DNA of 64,000 nt from Streptomyces bikiniensis (GTDB taxonomy: Bacteria; Actinomycetota; Actinomycetes; Streptomycetales; Streptomycetaceae). The position numbers and the translations under genes were made by a program. Under the pieces are notes generated by a model that worked only from the letters and a program-made list of their open reading frames with translations, was not told the DNA's origin and made no database searches. Below are positions 9,128-18,776 of the stretch, piece after piece (the stretch's first letter is position 1; every line of letters starts with the position of its first letter). The stretch spans positions 248,001 to 312,000 of the forward strand of contig JNWL01000002.1 in the NCBI GenBank assembly GCA_000716465.1, given 5' to 3'.

Positions 9128-10570
9128 ATGGGATCCACCTCCGCACAGACCAATGAGGGCCTCGGCCGTCGCGATCTGATCAAGCGTTCCGCCGCTATCG
9201 GTCTGATCTCCGTACCGACCATGGGGTTCCTGTCCGCCTGTGCGAGCAGTGACAGCGGCGGCAACGGAAAGGTCGAGAAGGGGACGAAGTCCGACAAGAA
9301 CCCGCTCGGCGTGAACGAGTCGGCCCCGCTCGACTTCGTCCTCTTCGACGGCGGATTCGGACAGCAGTACGCCAAGGACGCGATCAAGGTCTACGAGACC
9401 AATTACCCCAAGGCCACCGTCAAGTTCACCCCGACCCAGAAGATCACCACCACGCTCCAGCCGCGCTTCAACGGCGGCACCCCGCCGGACCTCATCGACA
9501 ACTCCGGCGCCGAGCAGATGGACATGGGCGTCCTGGTCGGTCAGAAGCAGCTCGCGGACCTCACCCCGCTCCTCGACGCGCCCTCCATCGACGACCCGAG
9601 CAAGAAGGTCCGCGACACCCTGCGGCCCGGCATCGTCGAGATGGGCCAGTTCGACGGCGAGCAGTGCTGGATCCTCAACTACGCCTACACCGTCTACGGC
9701 GTCTGGTACTCGCAGAAGCTCCTCGACTCGCTCGACGCGAAGTACCCGGAGACCTGGGACGAGATGCTGGCCGTCTGCGAGAAGGCCAAGAAGAAGGGCA
9801 TCGCCGCCTGGACGTACGCCGGCAAGCACCCGTACTACGTCCCCTTCTCGCTCTACCCGATGATCGGCAAGGTCGGCGGCCGCGAGGTCCTGGACGCCAT
9901 CGACAACCTGGAGCCCAAGGCCTGGGAGCACCCCGCCGTCAAGGCGTGTTTCGAGGCGTACTACGAGCTGGTCCAGAAGGGCTACATCCTCAAGGGCACC
10001 CCCGGCCTCGACCACATCCAGTCGCAGACCGCCTGGACCGAGGGCAAGGCGCTGTTCATCCCGAACGGCTCCTGGGTCGAGAACGAGGCCGCGAAGACCA
10101 TGCCGGCCGACTTCGGCCTGGCCGTCTCCGGCCCGACCGGCCTCGACGCCTCCGACAAGATGCCGTTCGGCACCATCTGGGCCGCCGGCGGAGAGCCCTT
10201 CATCGTCCCGGCCAAGGCGAAGAACGCCGAGGGCGGCATGGAGCAGCTGCGCATCATGCTCAGCGAGGCCTCCTCCAAGAACTTCACCCAGTCCGTGAAG
10301 TCCCTGACCGCCCTCAACGGCGGCACCGACGGCATCGAGCTCTCCCCGGGCCTCAAGTCCGGCGTCGCCGCCCTGGAGAAGGCCGGCCAGAACGTCGTCA
10401 ACCCGCGCCTCCAGGACTGGTACGTCGCCCTCCAGAAGGAGAAGATCGGCGTCGCCGGCATCGGCGAGATGATGGCCGGCCGCGCCACCCCGGCCGAGAC
10501 GATCAAGAAGATCCAGAAGTTCGCCGACGAGGCGGCCAAGGACTCCTCGATCAAGCACTACAAGCACTGA
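9128..10570 (+). CDS. ngcE: GlcNAc/chitobiose ABC transporter, substrate-binding lipoprotein
   Basis: The 480-residue protein is an extracellular sugar-binding lipoprotein (SBP_bac_1 type). Its signal has a twin-arginine-like GRRDLIKRSAAIG start and an FLSAC lipobox, so it is likely anchored to the outer face of the membrane. The mature chain has the two-lobe pattern with GTPPDLIDNSGAEQMDMG, TPLLDAP and GKALFIPNGSWVENE. Its pairing with two permeases and no ATPase, plus similarity recalled to NgcE (SCO6005), points to the N-acetylglucosamine/chitobiose importer. In Streptomyces such importers borrow the shared ATPase MsiK. The ATG at 9128 has GCGAGGA 7 bases upstream; the TTG at 9122 is too close to it. 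First gene of ngcEFG. Confidence 0.88.
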   Translation: MGSTSAQTNEGLGRRDLIKRSAAIGLISVPTMGFLSACASSDSGGNGKVEKGTKSDKNPLGVNESAPLDFVLFDGGFGQQYAKDAIKVYETNYPKATVKFTPTQKITTTLQPRFNGGTPPDLIDNSGAEQMDMGVLVGQKQLADLTPLLDAPSIDDPSKKVRDTLRPGIVEMGQFDGEQCWILNYAYTVYGVWYSQKLLDSLDAKYPETWDEMLAVCEKAKKKGIAAWTYAGKHPYYVPFSLYPMIGKVGGREVLDAIDNLEPKAWEHPAVKACFEAYYELVQKGYILKGTPGLDHIQSQTAWTEGKALFIPNGSWVENEAAKTMPADFGLAVSGPTGLDASDKMPFGTIWAAGGEPFIVPAKAKNAEGGMEQLRIMLSEASSKNFTQSVKSLTALNGGTDGIELSPGLKSGVAALEKAGQNVVNPRLQDWYVALQKEKIGVAGIGEMMAGRATPAETIKKIQKFADEAAKDSSIKHYKH

Positions 10571-10676
10571 TGAGCGGTGCCGGGGCCCCTTCCCGCCGAC
10601 CGGGAGCGGGCCCCGGCCCCTTGGCGCGCGGCACGAGCGGCGTGCCCGGCGCGGGAAAGATCGGGGTCGGTAGGAA

Positions 10677-11606
10677 ATGCAACACGGCAAGTACCGTTTC
10701 ATCGTGGGGTTCCTGGCGGCCCCCCTCGCGCTCTACGCGCTCTTCGTCATCTGGCCGTTCATCCAGTCCATCTACTACTCCTTCACGGACTGGACCGGAC
10801 TGAGCCCCGAATTCGGAATGATCGGATTCGGCAACTACAGCAGGATGCTGGACGACGAGATCTTCTGGAAATCGCTCCAGCACAGCCTGACCTTCGCGGT
10901 GGTGCTGCCGCTGGTGACCGTCGGCCTCGCGCTGTTCTTCGCCTTCATGCTCAATGTCGGCGGTCGGCGCCGCAAGGGCGCGGCCGTCGCGGGCGTGCGC
11001 GGATCGTCCTTCTACAAGATCGTGTATTTCTTCCCGCAGGTGCTGTCGATCGCGATCGTCGCGCTGCTCTTCCAGTTCGCGTACAACCCGAACAGCGGAG
11101 CCATCAATTCCGTACTGAAGGGCGTCGGACTCGGCAGCGTCCAGCCGGACTGGCTGGGAGACCCCGACCTCGCCCTCATCTGCGTGATGGTCGTCCTCGT
11201 CTGGTCCACCGTCGGATTCTTCGTCGTCCTCTTCTCGGCCGGCATGGCGTCCATTCCGCGGGACTTCTACGAGGCGGCCCTGCTCGACGGCGCGAACCGC
11301 TTCACCACCTTCTTCCGGATCACCCTGCCGCTGCTCTGGGACACCGTGCAGTCCGGGTGGATCTACATGGGCATCCTCGCCCTCGGGGCCGAGTCCTTCG
11401 CCGTCGTCCAGATCATGACCGTCGGTCCCAGCGGCGGCGGGCCCGACTACTCCACCATCGTCCTTCCGCTGTACGTGTACCAGAAGGCGTTCCGGGACGG
11501 TCAGGCCGCCTACGCAACGACCATCGGTGTCGCCCTGCTCCTCGTGACGCTGGCCTTCGCGGCCGTCGTGATGAAGCTGGGCCGGCGCGAGCGGCTGGAG
11601 TTCTGA
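10677..11606 (+). CDS. ngcF: GlcNAc/chitobiose ABC transporter, permease 1
   Basis: The 309-residue membrane protein has six predicted helices, starting with FIVGFLAAPLALYALFVIWP. The EAA loop is seen as YEAALLDGANRFTTFFRITL, which contacts the ATPase. It is the MalF-type half of a class-1 sugar importer. The ATG at 10677 has only a weak TAGGAA before it. A 106-base spacer separates it from ngcE, and its stop overlaps the ngcG start, so the two permeases are translationally coupled. Confidence 0.9.
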   Translation: MQHGKYRFIVGFLAAPLALYALFVIWPFIQSIYYSFTDWTGLSPEFGMIGFGNYSRMLDDEIFWKSLQHSLTFAVVLPLVTVGLALFFAFMLNVGGRRRKGAAVAGVRGSSFYKIVYFFPQVLSIAIVALLFQFAYNPNSGAINSVLKGVGLGSVQPDWLGDPDLALICVMVVLVWSTVGFFVVLFSAGMASIPRDFYEAALLDGANRFTTFFRITLPLLWDTVQSGWIYMGILALGAESFAVVQIMTVGPSGGGPDYSTIVLPLYVYQKAFRDGQAAYATTIGVALLLVTLAFAAVVMKLGRRERLEF

Positions 11607-12544
11607 TGAAGACGACCGACACGACCCCCGCCGGAGTGGAGAACCCCGGCTCCCCGGCCGGGCCGGGCCCCGTGATCACCAAGACGAAGGCCCCCGCGCC
11701 CCGCAAGGAGCCGAAGGGCGAGGGCGCCACCCTGAACGTCTTCTCCCACGGCATCCTGATCCTCTGGGCGATCATGGTCGTCATGCCGCTGCTCTGGGCG
11801 GTCATGACCTCCTTCAAGACCGACCGGGCGATCTTCACCTCCCCGTGGTCGCTGCCCGACAGGCTGCACTTCGAGAACTGGTCGCGCGCCTGGACCGAGG
11901 CGCACATGAGCGACTACTTCCTGAACACCCTCCTGGTGGTCGGCTGCTCGCTGATCGGCACGCTCCTCTTCGGCTCGATGGCGGCCTACGTCCTGGCCCG
12001 CTTCGAGTTCCCGGGCAACCGCTTCATCTACTTCCTCTTCATCGGAGGGATGAGCTTCCCGATCATCCTGGCGCTCGTGCCGCTGTTCTACGTGATGCAG
12101 AACATGGCCCTGCTCAACACGCTGCACGGCCTGATCCTCGTCTACATCGCGTACTCGCTGCCGTTCACGGTCTTCTTCCTCACGGCCTTCTTCCGCACCC
12201 TGCCGACCTCGGTGGCGGAGGCGGCCTTCGTGGACGGCGCCTCGCACACCCGGACCTTCTTCCAGGTGATGCTGCCGATGGCCAAGCCGGGCCTCATCAG
12301 CGTCGGCATCTTCAACTTCCTCGGGCAGTGGAACCAGTACCTGCTGCCGACCGTGCTCAACACCGAGCCGGAGCGGAAGGTGCTCTCGCAGGGCCTCGTC
12401 CAGCTCGCGGTGAGCCAGGGCTACAAGGGTGACTGGTCCGGACTCTTCGCCGGCCTGGTCATGGCCATGCTCCCGGTCCTCGCCGCGTACGTCATCTTCC
12501 AGCGGCAGGTGGTGGCCGGCCTGACCGCCGGCGCCGTGAAGTGA
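11606..12544 (+). CDS. ngcG: GlcNAc/chitobiose ABC transporter, permease 2
   Basis: The 312-residue MalG-type permease begins with an unusual cytoplasmic extension of about 45 residues (Pro/Lys rich, ending KEPKGEGATLN) before its first helix. The EAA loop is VAEAAFVDGASHTRTFFQVM. Start and previous stop overlap as TGATG. With ngcE and ngcF it forms an importer without its own ATPase; the shared MsiK is the expected energiser from known Streptomyces biology. A GC-rich hairpin follows. Confidence 0.9.
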   Translation: MKTTDTTPAGVENPGSPAGPGPVITKTKAPAPRKEPKGEGATLNVFSHGILILWAIMVVMPLLWAVMTSFKTDRAIFTSPWSLPDRLHFENWSRAWTEAHMSDYFLNTLLVVGCSLIGTLLFGSMAAYVLARFEFPGNRFIYFLFIGGMSFPIILALVPLFYVMQNMALLNTLHGLILVYIAYSLPFTVFFLTAFFRTLPTSVAEAAFVDGASHTRTFFQVMLPMAKPGLISVGIFNFLGQWNQYLLPTVLNTEPERKVLSQGLVQLAVSQGYKGDWSGLFAGLVMAMLPVLAAYVIFQRQVVAGLTAGAVK

Positions 12545-12582
12545 CCCCGGGGCCGCACCGGCCCCGCCACCGCTCCCGAAGG

Positions 12583-12609
12583 GCCCCCGGCGCACCGCGC
12601 GCCGGGGGC
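12583..12609 (+). terminator. Terminator-like hairpin after ngcG
   Basis: GCCCCCGGCGC and GCGCCGGGGGC form a perfect 11-base stem with loop ACCGC, followed by TCTTCC. It separates ngcEFG from the ROK regulator gene. Confidence 0.65.
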
Positions 12610-12814
12610 TCTTCCGGCCGTACGGGGCCGGACCGGGCCCCTCCCGGTCGTACGGGGCCGGGGGAGGGCCGCCCGGGAAGGTCCGGCGGCACCCGGGGGA
12701 GACGGCCCGGGAAACCCCGTGCGAACGCCGTGTGACCCTCACCTCGGACACTCAAGGTCTTGACGGGGAGCAAGCCGAAAGCGTCCCCTTAGAGTTCACA
12801 TGTTGGAGAAAACG

Positions 12815-14044
12815 GTGGGAGTGAGTGAGTCGATGGAGACTCCGGGGTCGCAGACTTCTCTGCACAGGGCCAATCTCGAACGGGTCGTCCGGGCGGTGCG
12901 CATGGCCGGCTCGCTCACCCAGGCGGAGATCGCCCGGGCGACGGGCCTCTCCGCCGCCACGGTCTCCAACATCGTGCGGGAGTTGAAGGACGGCGGCACC
13001 GTCGAGGTCACGCCCACCTCCGCCGGGGGGCGCCGGGCCCGCAGCGTCTCGCTCTCCGGGGACGCCGGCATCGTGATCGGGGTCGACTTCGGCCACACCC
13101 ACCTCCGGGTCGCCGTCGGCAACCTCGCCCACCAGGTGCTCGCCGAGGAGGCCGAGCCGCTCGACGTCGACGCCTCCGCCGCCGAGGGCTTCGACCGGGC
13201 GGAACAGCTGGTCAAGCGGCTGATCCTGACCACCGGGATCGGTGCCGACAAGGTGATCGGCGTCGGCCTCGGCGTACCGGGCCCGATCGACGTCTCCTCC
13301 GGCACCCTCGGCTCGACGTCGATCCTGCCGGGGTGGAGCGGCATCAACCCCGCCGAGGAGCTCTCGGGCCGCCTCGGGGTCCCCGTGCACGTCGACAACG
13401 ACGCCAACCTCGGCGCGCTCGGCGAGTTGGTCTGGGGCGGTGGCCGGGGCGTCAAGGACCTGGCGTACATCAAGGTGGCCAGCGGCGTCGGCGCCGGGCT
13501 CGTCATAGACGGACGGGTCTACCGGGGCCCCGGCGGCACCGCGGGGGAGATCGGGCACATCACCCTGGACGAGTCCGGTCCGGTCTGCCGCTGCGGCAAC
13601 CGGGGCTGCCTGGAGACCTTCACGGCCGCCCGCTACGTCCTGCCGCTGCTCCAGCCGAGCCACGGGCCCGACCTGACCATGGAGCGGGTCGTCCAGCTGG
13701 CCCGGGAGGGCGACCCCGGCTGCCGCCGGGTGATCGCGGACGTCGGACGGCACATCGGCAGCGGCATCGCCAACCTCTGCAACCTCCTCAACCCCAGCCG
13801 GGTGGTGCTCGGCGGCGACCTCGCGGAGGCCGGGGAGCTGGTCCTGGCGCCCATCAGGGACTCCGTCTCGCGGTACGCGATCCCCAGTGCCGCCCGGCAG
13901 CTCTCGCTGGCCCAGGGGGCCCTCGGCGGGCGCGCCGAGGTGCTTGGCGCGCTCGCCCTCGTCCTGAGCGAAATGGGCGATTCGACCCTGTTGGAGAGCG
14001 CGCTGCCGGCCGCCGCCCCGGCCTCTCGGCTTGCCTTCACTTAG
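12815..14044 (+). CDS. rok7B7: ROK-family transcriptional regulator (Rok7B7 type)
   Basis: The 409-residue regulator has an N-terminal winged helix-turn-helix (about residues 18-70, SLTQAEIARATGLSAATVSN) and a ROK sugar-kinase fold. The ROK zinc motif is seen as GHITL followed by PVCRCGNRGCLE. The sugar site GVPGPID, DNDANLGALGE and the phosphate-like motif VASGVGAGLVI are kept. From memory, SCO6008 (Rok7B7) lies beside xylFGH in S. coelicolor and controls xylose transport, carbon repression and antibiotic production. GTG at 12815 has GGAG 6 bases upstream; ATG at 12800 and ATG at 12833 are alternatives. It sits between two sugar importers and most likely controls the downstream one. Confidence 0.9.
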   Translation: MGVSESMETPGSQTSLHRANLERVVRAVRMAGSLTQAEIARATGLSAATVSNIVRELKDGGTVEVTPTSAGGRRARSVSLSGDAGIVIGVDFGHTHLRVAVGNLAHQVLAEEAEPLDVDASAAEGFDRAEQLVKRLILTTGIGADKVIGVGLGVPGPIDVSSGTLGSTSILPGWSGINPAEELSGRLGVPVHVDNDANLGALGELVWGGGRGVKDLAYIKVASGVGAGLVIDGRVYRGPGGTAGEIGHITLDESGPVCRCGNRGCLETFTAARYVLPLLQPSHGPDLTMERVVQLAREGDPGCRRVIADVGRHIGSGIANLCNLLNPSRVVLGGDLAEAGELVLAPIRDSVSRYAIPSAARQLSLAQGALGGRAEVLGALALVLSEMGDSTLLESALPAAAPASRLAFT

Positions 14045-14086
14045 ATAACGAACACCACCGTTGTCATCTCGTTAAGAATTTACTTC

Positions 14087-14138
14087 TTGACGTCAACGTT
14101 GCGGCCGAGTTGACTTCGTGCCACCTCGGCCGCAACGT
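14087..14138 (+). promoter_or_regulatory. rok7B7-xylF intergenic repeats (operator or attenuator)
   Basis: TTGACGTCAA at 14087-14096 is a perfect palindrome. Directly after it ACGTTGCGGCCGAG (14096-14109) and CTCGGCCGCAACGT (14125-14138) form a perfect 14-base inverted repeat with a 15-base spacer. The xylF ribosome-binding site AGGGAGG starts 12 bases further on. The structure could be a ROK operator, a terminator for rok7B7, or an RNA hairpin in the xylF leader. Confidence 0.5.
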
Positions 14139-14166
14139 CGCGGCCTCGTCAGGGAGGCAACCCCAA

Positions 14167-15240
14167 ATGAACGCAGTGACGCGTCGCGCCGTCATAGCCA
14201 CGGCCGCGGTGTCGATGGCCCTCTCGCTCGCCGCCTGTGGCCAGGCCGGTGGCGACAAGAAGGACGACGCCGCCGGCTCGGGCAGCTCGACCAAGATCGG
14301 CCTGCTCCTTCCCGAGAACAAGACCTCGCGCTACGAGGCCCTGGACAAGCCCCAGTTCGAGAAGGCCGTCAAGGCCGCCTGCGGCGGCTGCGAGGTCGTG
14401 TACAACAACGCCGTCTCCGATGTCGTCAAGCAGAAGCAGCAGTTCGACCAGTTCATCGCCGACGGCATCAAGGTCATCGCCCTCGACCCGGTCGACGCCA
14501 CCAAGGCCGAGAGCTGGGTCAAGGACGCCAAGGCCAAGGGCGTCAAGGTCGTCGCGTACGACCGCGCCGTCAAGGGCGCCGACGCCTACGTCAGCCACGA
14601 CAACAACAAGGTCGGCGAGCTCCAGGGCCAGGCCCTCCTCGCCGCGCTCGGCGACAAGGCCGCCACCGCCAACGTCGTGATGATCAACGGCGACGAGAAG
14701 GACCCGAACGCCGCGCTGTTCAAGAAGGGCGCCCACACCGCCCTCGACGGCAAGGTCGGCAAGATCGCCTACGAGGCCTCCGGCGAGTGGGACCCGAAGG
14801 TCGCCGGCGAGAAGATGTCCGCCGCGATCTCCTCCGTCGGCAAGGACAAGATCGGCGCCGTCTACTCCGCCAACGACGGCATGGCGGGCGGCATCGTCAC
14901 CTCCCTGGAGAACGCCGGCATCAAGGGCATCCCGGTGGGCGGCCAGGACGCCGAGGTCGCGGGCGTCCAGCGCATCATCGCCGGCACCCAGACCTTCACG
15001 ATCTACAAGTCGCCGCTCCAGCTGGCCCCCGAGGCCGCCAAGTTCGCGGTGAACCTGCTCCAGGGCAAGGCCCTCGGCGCCGAGGGCGAGACCGACGGCG
15101 TGCCGTCCACGCTCTTCCCGCCGGTCGTGGTCGACAGCAAGAACATCCAGGACACGGTCGTCAAGGACGGCATCTACAAGGCCGCCGACCTCTGCACCGC
15201 GGACCTCGCCGCCAAGTGCACCGAGCTGGGCATCAAGTAG
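14167..15240 (+). CDS. xylF: Xylose ABC transporter, substrate-binding lipoprotein
   Basis: The 357-residue protein is a periplasmic-binding-protein type 1 lipoprotein with lipobox LSLAAC and a Gly/Ser linker. The fold shows as STKIGLLLPENKTSRYE, then FIADGIKVIALDPVDA, GVKVVAYDRAV and GAVYSANDGMAGGIVTSL. These are hallmarks of ribose/xylose-type binding proteins. The XylF assignment rests on the adjacent ROK regulator, the single ATPase and permease downstream, and the recalled order SCO6008-6011. AGGGAGG lies 9 bases before the ATG. Expression is probably controlled by Rok7B7 and the upstream repeats. Confidence 0.88.
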   Translation: MNAVTRRAVIATAAVSMALSLAACGQAGGDKKDDAAGSGSSTKIGLLLPENKTSRYEALDKPQFEKAVKAACGGCEVVYNNAVSDVVKQKQQFDQFIADGIKVIALDPVDATKAESWVKDAKAKGVKVVAYDRAVKGADAYVSHDNNKVGELQGQALLAALGDKAATANVVMINGDEKDPNAALFKKGAHTALDGKVGKIAYEASGEWDPKVAGEKMSAAISSVGKDKIGAVYSANDGMAGGIVTSLENAGIKGIPVGGQDAEVAGVQRIIAGTQTFTIYKSPLQLAPEAAKFAVNLLQGKALGAEGETDGVPSTLFPPVVVDSKNIQDTVVKDGIYKAADLCTADLAAKCTELGIK

Positions 15241-15550
15241 CCCGTGCCCGACCCCGCCGGGCCCGCGAGGGCCCGGCACCGCGGACCCCGGCCCGGCCCG
15301 CGCCCGGCCCCCGGCCGTCTCCCGACCGAGACGGCGCCGGACGCGCGGCCGCCCGCGTACGGAAGGTGAAGGCCCCGTACGGCGACCGGCGACGGGCCCG
15401 GTCCGCTCCCCCAAGCCCGTCCGGTCCCCGGCCGACCCAGACCCCGCTGTCGGCCCGGGGACCGGACGAAGCCCACCCCCAGAACTTTGCTGGCGCTGCA
15501 CCTGCGGCGCGACGTGCCGCCGTCCGCGGGCGGCGAAGGAGTTGGTTCAC
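15241..15550 (+). other. xylF-xylG intergenic region with two hairpins
   Basis: This 310-base gap inside the transporter operon has no gene. At 15256-15277 GCCGGGCCC-GCGA-GGGCCCGGC forms a perfect 9-base stem with a GNRA-type loop. At 15419-15467 a stem of about 19 pairs with one bulge (GTCCGGTCCCCGG to CCGGGGACCGGAC outer arms) forms a second hairpin. Such structures commonly protect or terminate the binding-protein message so that it outnumbers the membrane components. Confidence 0.55.
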
Positions 15551-16326
<776 letters not shown>

Positions 16327-16330
<4 letters not shown>

Positions 16331-17640
16331 GCACGACCCCTCCCACCGCGAACGACCCGGCCGCGGTGCCCGACCCCCGCACCCCCGACGCGCCGGTCAC
16401 CGAGGCCCCGGCCGCCGCCGCGATCCCCGCCGTCGACCCCCGCCTCCTCGTCCGCGAGCAGGGCTTCAAGGGCTACGTCGAGGAGTTCAAGCGCAAGATC
16501 CGCTCCGGCGAGATCGGCTCGCTGCCCGTCGTCGTCGGCCTCATCGTCATCGGCGTCGTCTTCCAGGCCCTCACCGGCAACTTCATCACCTCGTACAACC
16601 TCGACCAGATCACGCTGTACGCGGTCGGCCCCGGCATCATGGCCGTCGGCATCGTCTTCGTCCTGCTGCTCGGCGAGATCGACCTCGCCGTCGGCTCCGT
16701 GGCCGGTCTCGCCGGCTCCGTCTGGGGCGTCCTCGGCACCGACATGCCCGACGGCCTCGCCATCCTCCTCGGCATCCTGTCCGGCACCCTGATCGGCGCC
16801 TTCCACGGCATCGTGTTCGCCAAGATCGGCGTGCCCGCCTTCGTCGTCACCCTCGCCGGCTTCCTCGGCTGGGCCGGCCTCCAGACCTGGGTGATGGGCG
16901 AGCGCTCCACCATCTCCACCCCGATCGGCAGCTTCGTCAACGACCTCACGAAGTACTACTTCTCCGACGTCGCCGCCGCCTACGGCCTCGCCGCCGTCGT
17001 GATCGCCGCCTTCTACCTGGCCCAGTTCCGCGACGCGCGCCGCCGCAGGGCCGCCGGCCTGCCGCACCGCCCGCAGAGCGAGATCGTCCTGCGCACCGCC
17101 GTCCTCGCGGTCCTGGTCCTCGTCGCCGCGTACGGCTTCAACCAGGAGCAGGGCCTGCCGCTCTCCCTGGTGATCTTCCTGGTGATCCTGCTCGTCACCG
17201 ACTTCGTGCTGCGCCGCACCACCTACGGCCGCCAGGTCTTCGCGGTCGGCGGCGGCATCGAGGCCGCCCGCCGCGCCGGCATCAACGTCTCCTGGATCCG
17301 GATCTCGGTCTTCATGATCTCCGGCACCATGGGCGCCGTCGGCGGCCTGTTCCTCGCCTCCGCGACCGGCGGCGCCGACCGCTCCCTCGGCGGCGGCAAC
17401 CAGCTGATGATGTGCATCGCCGCGGCGGTCATCGGCGGCACGTCCCTGTTCGGCGGACGCGGCAAGGTCTGGTCGGCGCTCCTGGGCATCCTGGTCATCC
17501 AGTCGATCGTCCAGGGCCTCAACCAGATGAACCTGTCCTCGAACGCCATCCAGTACATGATCACCGGAGCGGTCCTGCTCATCGCCGTGATCATCGACTC
17601 CGTCTCCCGCAAGACCCAGAAGACGGCCGGACGCGCCTAA
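16327..17640 (+). CDS. xylH: Xylose ABC transporter, permease
   Basis: The 437-residue permease belongs to the branched-chain/ribose group (BPD_transp_2). It has about ten membrane helices and the conserved GEIDLAVGSVAGLAG and GNQLMMCIAAAVIGGTSLFGG segments. A Pro/Ala-rich cytoplasmic tail of about 50 residues precedes the first helix. The GTG start overlaps the xylG stop. The stop codon is unusual: its first two bases are the probable target duplication of the adjacent insertion sequence and its last A belongs to the element. Without the element the codon would read TAG, so the protein length is unchanged. Confidence 0.92.
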
Positions 17641-18508
17641 AGGGTGTTGCAGAAGGTCCGGCTTCGGCAGGCAGAAGCGGCACCTGAACTGCTGTTTCAC
17701 CGCGCCATGGCGAGGTTGTGCATGGCGGCGACGGCCTGGACCGCGTGGTGAAGGCCGTCGCCTTTCTGGCGGCAGTCGCGAAGGATCTTCCAGTTCTTCA
17801 TCCGGGTAAACGTGTGCTCGACACGGGCCCTGACCCGTCGGTGCTCGGCATTGTCCTCCTCCTGCCCGCGCAGGAGGGGGCGGCCGGCTCTCTTGCGGTG
17901 CGGGACGATCAGGCCGGTGCCGAGGTAGGCGCCGTCCGCGATCACGGTCGTTCCCGCCGTCAGGACGGGCAGGCCCGACTCGCACCAGACATGGGCATCG
18001 GCCTTGTTGCCCGGCGCCGGGCGGGCCGCGGCGACGACCAGGCGGGTGTCGGCATCGATGATGACCTGCACGTTCGCCGAGAACCGGTAGTTGCGGGACG
18101 AAGCTGCGACCTTCCGGTCGCGGACCGGGATCAAAGTGCCGTCCACGATCCACAACCGGTCGGTGTCCACCACCGGCCGCGGAGCCCGTTCGAGCGCCAG
18201 CAGCGGCTGGAGCCGCTGGATGACCCGGCACACCGTCGCCGGCGAGATGCCGAACAGCGGAGCGAGCTGCCGCATGGTGAGGTTCGTGCGGTAGTACACG
18301 GCCACCAGCAGCACCCGGTCCGGCAGCGGCAGACACCACGGACGGCCACCACCCGGCCCGTTCCCACCCCGCTCCTTCACGACCTTCACCAGCTTCGCGA
18401 ACCGGTCCATCCGTAAGCCCGTGAACGTCTCCACCCACAACGGCTCAGCCCGCAACACCCCACCCATACAGGCAAAATGCCCAAAACCGAGCCTTCTGTA
18501 ACACCCTT
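17640..18508. mobile_element. IS5-family insertion sequence, 869 bp
   Basis: Terminal inverted repeats start AAGGGTGTT-G-CAGAAGG on the left and, reverse-complemented, AAGGGTGTT-A-CAGAAGG on the right, with weaker matching for about 8 more bases. The element is flanked by a 2-base duplication TA (17638-17639 and 18509-18510). It carries one intact transposase gene on the minus strand. It lies exactly at the xylH stop codon, in the otherwise short space before dxs, and looks recent because ends and gene are intact. Confidence 0.88.
17697..18467 (-). CDS. IS5-family transposase (DDE_Tnp_4 type)
   Basis: The 256-residue protein starts MGGVLRAEPLWVETFTGL. It has an N-terminal helix-turn-helix (about residues 45-85, TMRQLAPLFGISPATVCRVI) and a DDE catalytic domain. 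The likely catalytic residues lie in LWIVDGTLIPV, VIADGAYLGTG and ARVEHTFTRMKNWKILRD. The frame is intact from ATG to TGA within the inverted repeats, so the element may be active. The upstream extension of this frame past 18467 leaves the element and is not coding. Confidence 0.9.
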   Translation of the reverse strand: MGGVLRAEPLWVETFTGLRMDRFAKLVKVVKERGGNGPGGGRPWCLPLPDRVLLVAVYYRTNLTMRQLAPLFGISPATVCRVIQRLQPLLALERAPRPVVDTDRLWIVDGTLIPVRDRKVAASSRNYRFSANVQVIIDADTRLVVAAARPAPGNKADAHVWCESGLPVLTAGTTVIADGAYLGTGLIVPHRKRAGRPLLRGQEEDNAEHRRVRARVEHTFTRMKNWKILRDCRQKGDGLHHAVQAVAAMHNLAMAR

Positions 18509-18776
18509 TAGCGCCCGGAAAACCGGCGGGACGCGCCCGGAAGGGCCGCCGCCACGCACGCGTAACGCCCGCCACACCCGCCCGGCGCCGTGAAACCGGC
18601 GCCGGGCGCCCGTGCGTCCGGACCAGTGCACACACCCGTACGGAGCCGTACGGATCGCCGGTCCGCGGGCCGTGGGAGTGACGCCACATCCCCCGGCCCG
18701 CTGCCCACGATCCGGGACGGAACATTAGACTCGACGAATCGGCAAGCTCGACCAGCTCAAACGCAAGGAGGAACGG

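Noticed and set aside
15241..15550. A small gene in the xylF-xylG gap
   Set aside because: Frames here have no start with a ribosome-binding site and the space is filled by two strong hairpins.
17640..18508. A composite transposon or genomic island around the IS element
   Set aside because: There is only one copy in the window, the neighbours are core genes in conserved order, and base composition does not change on either side.
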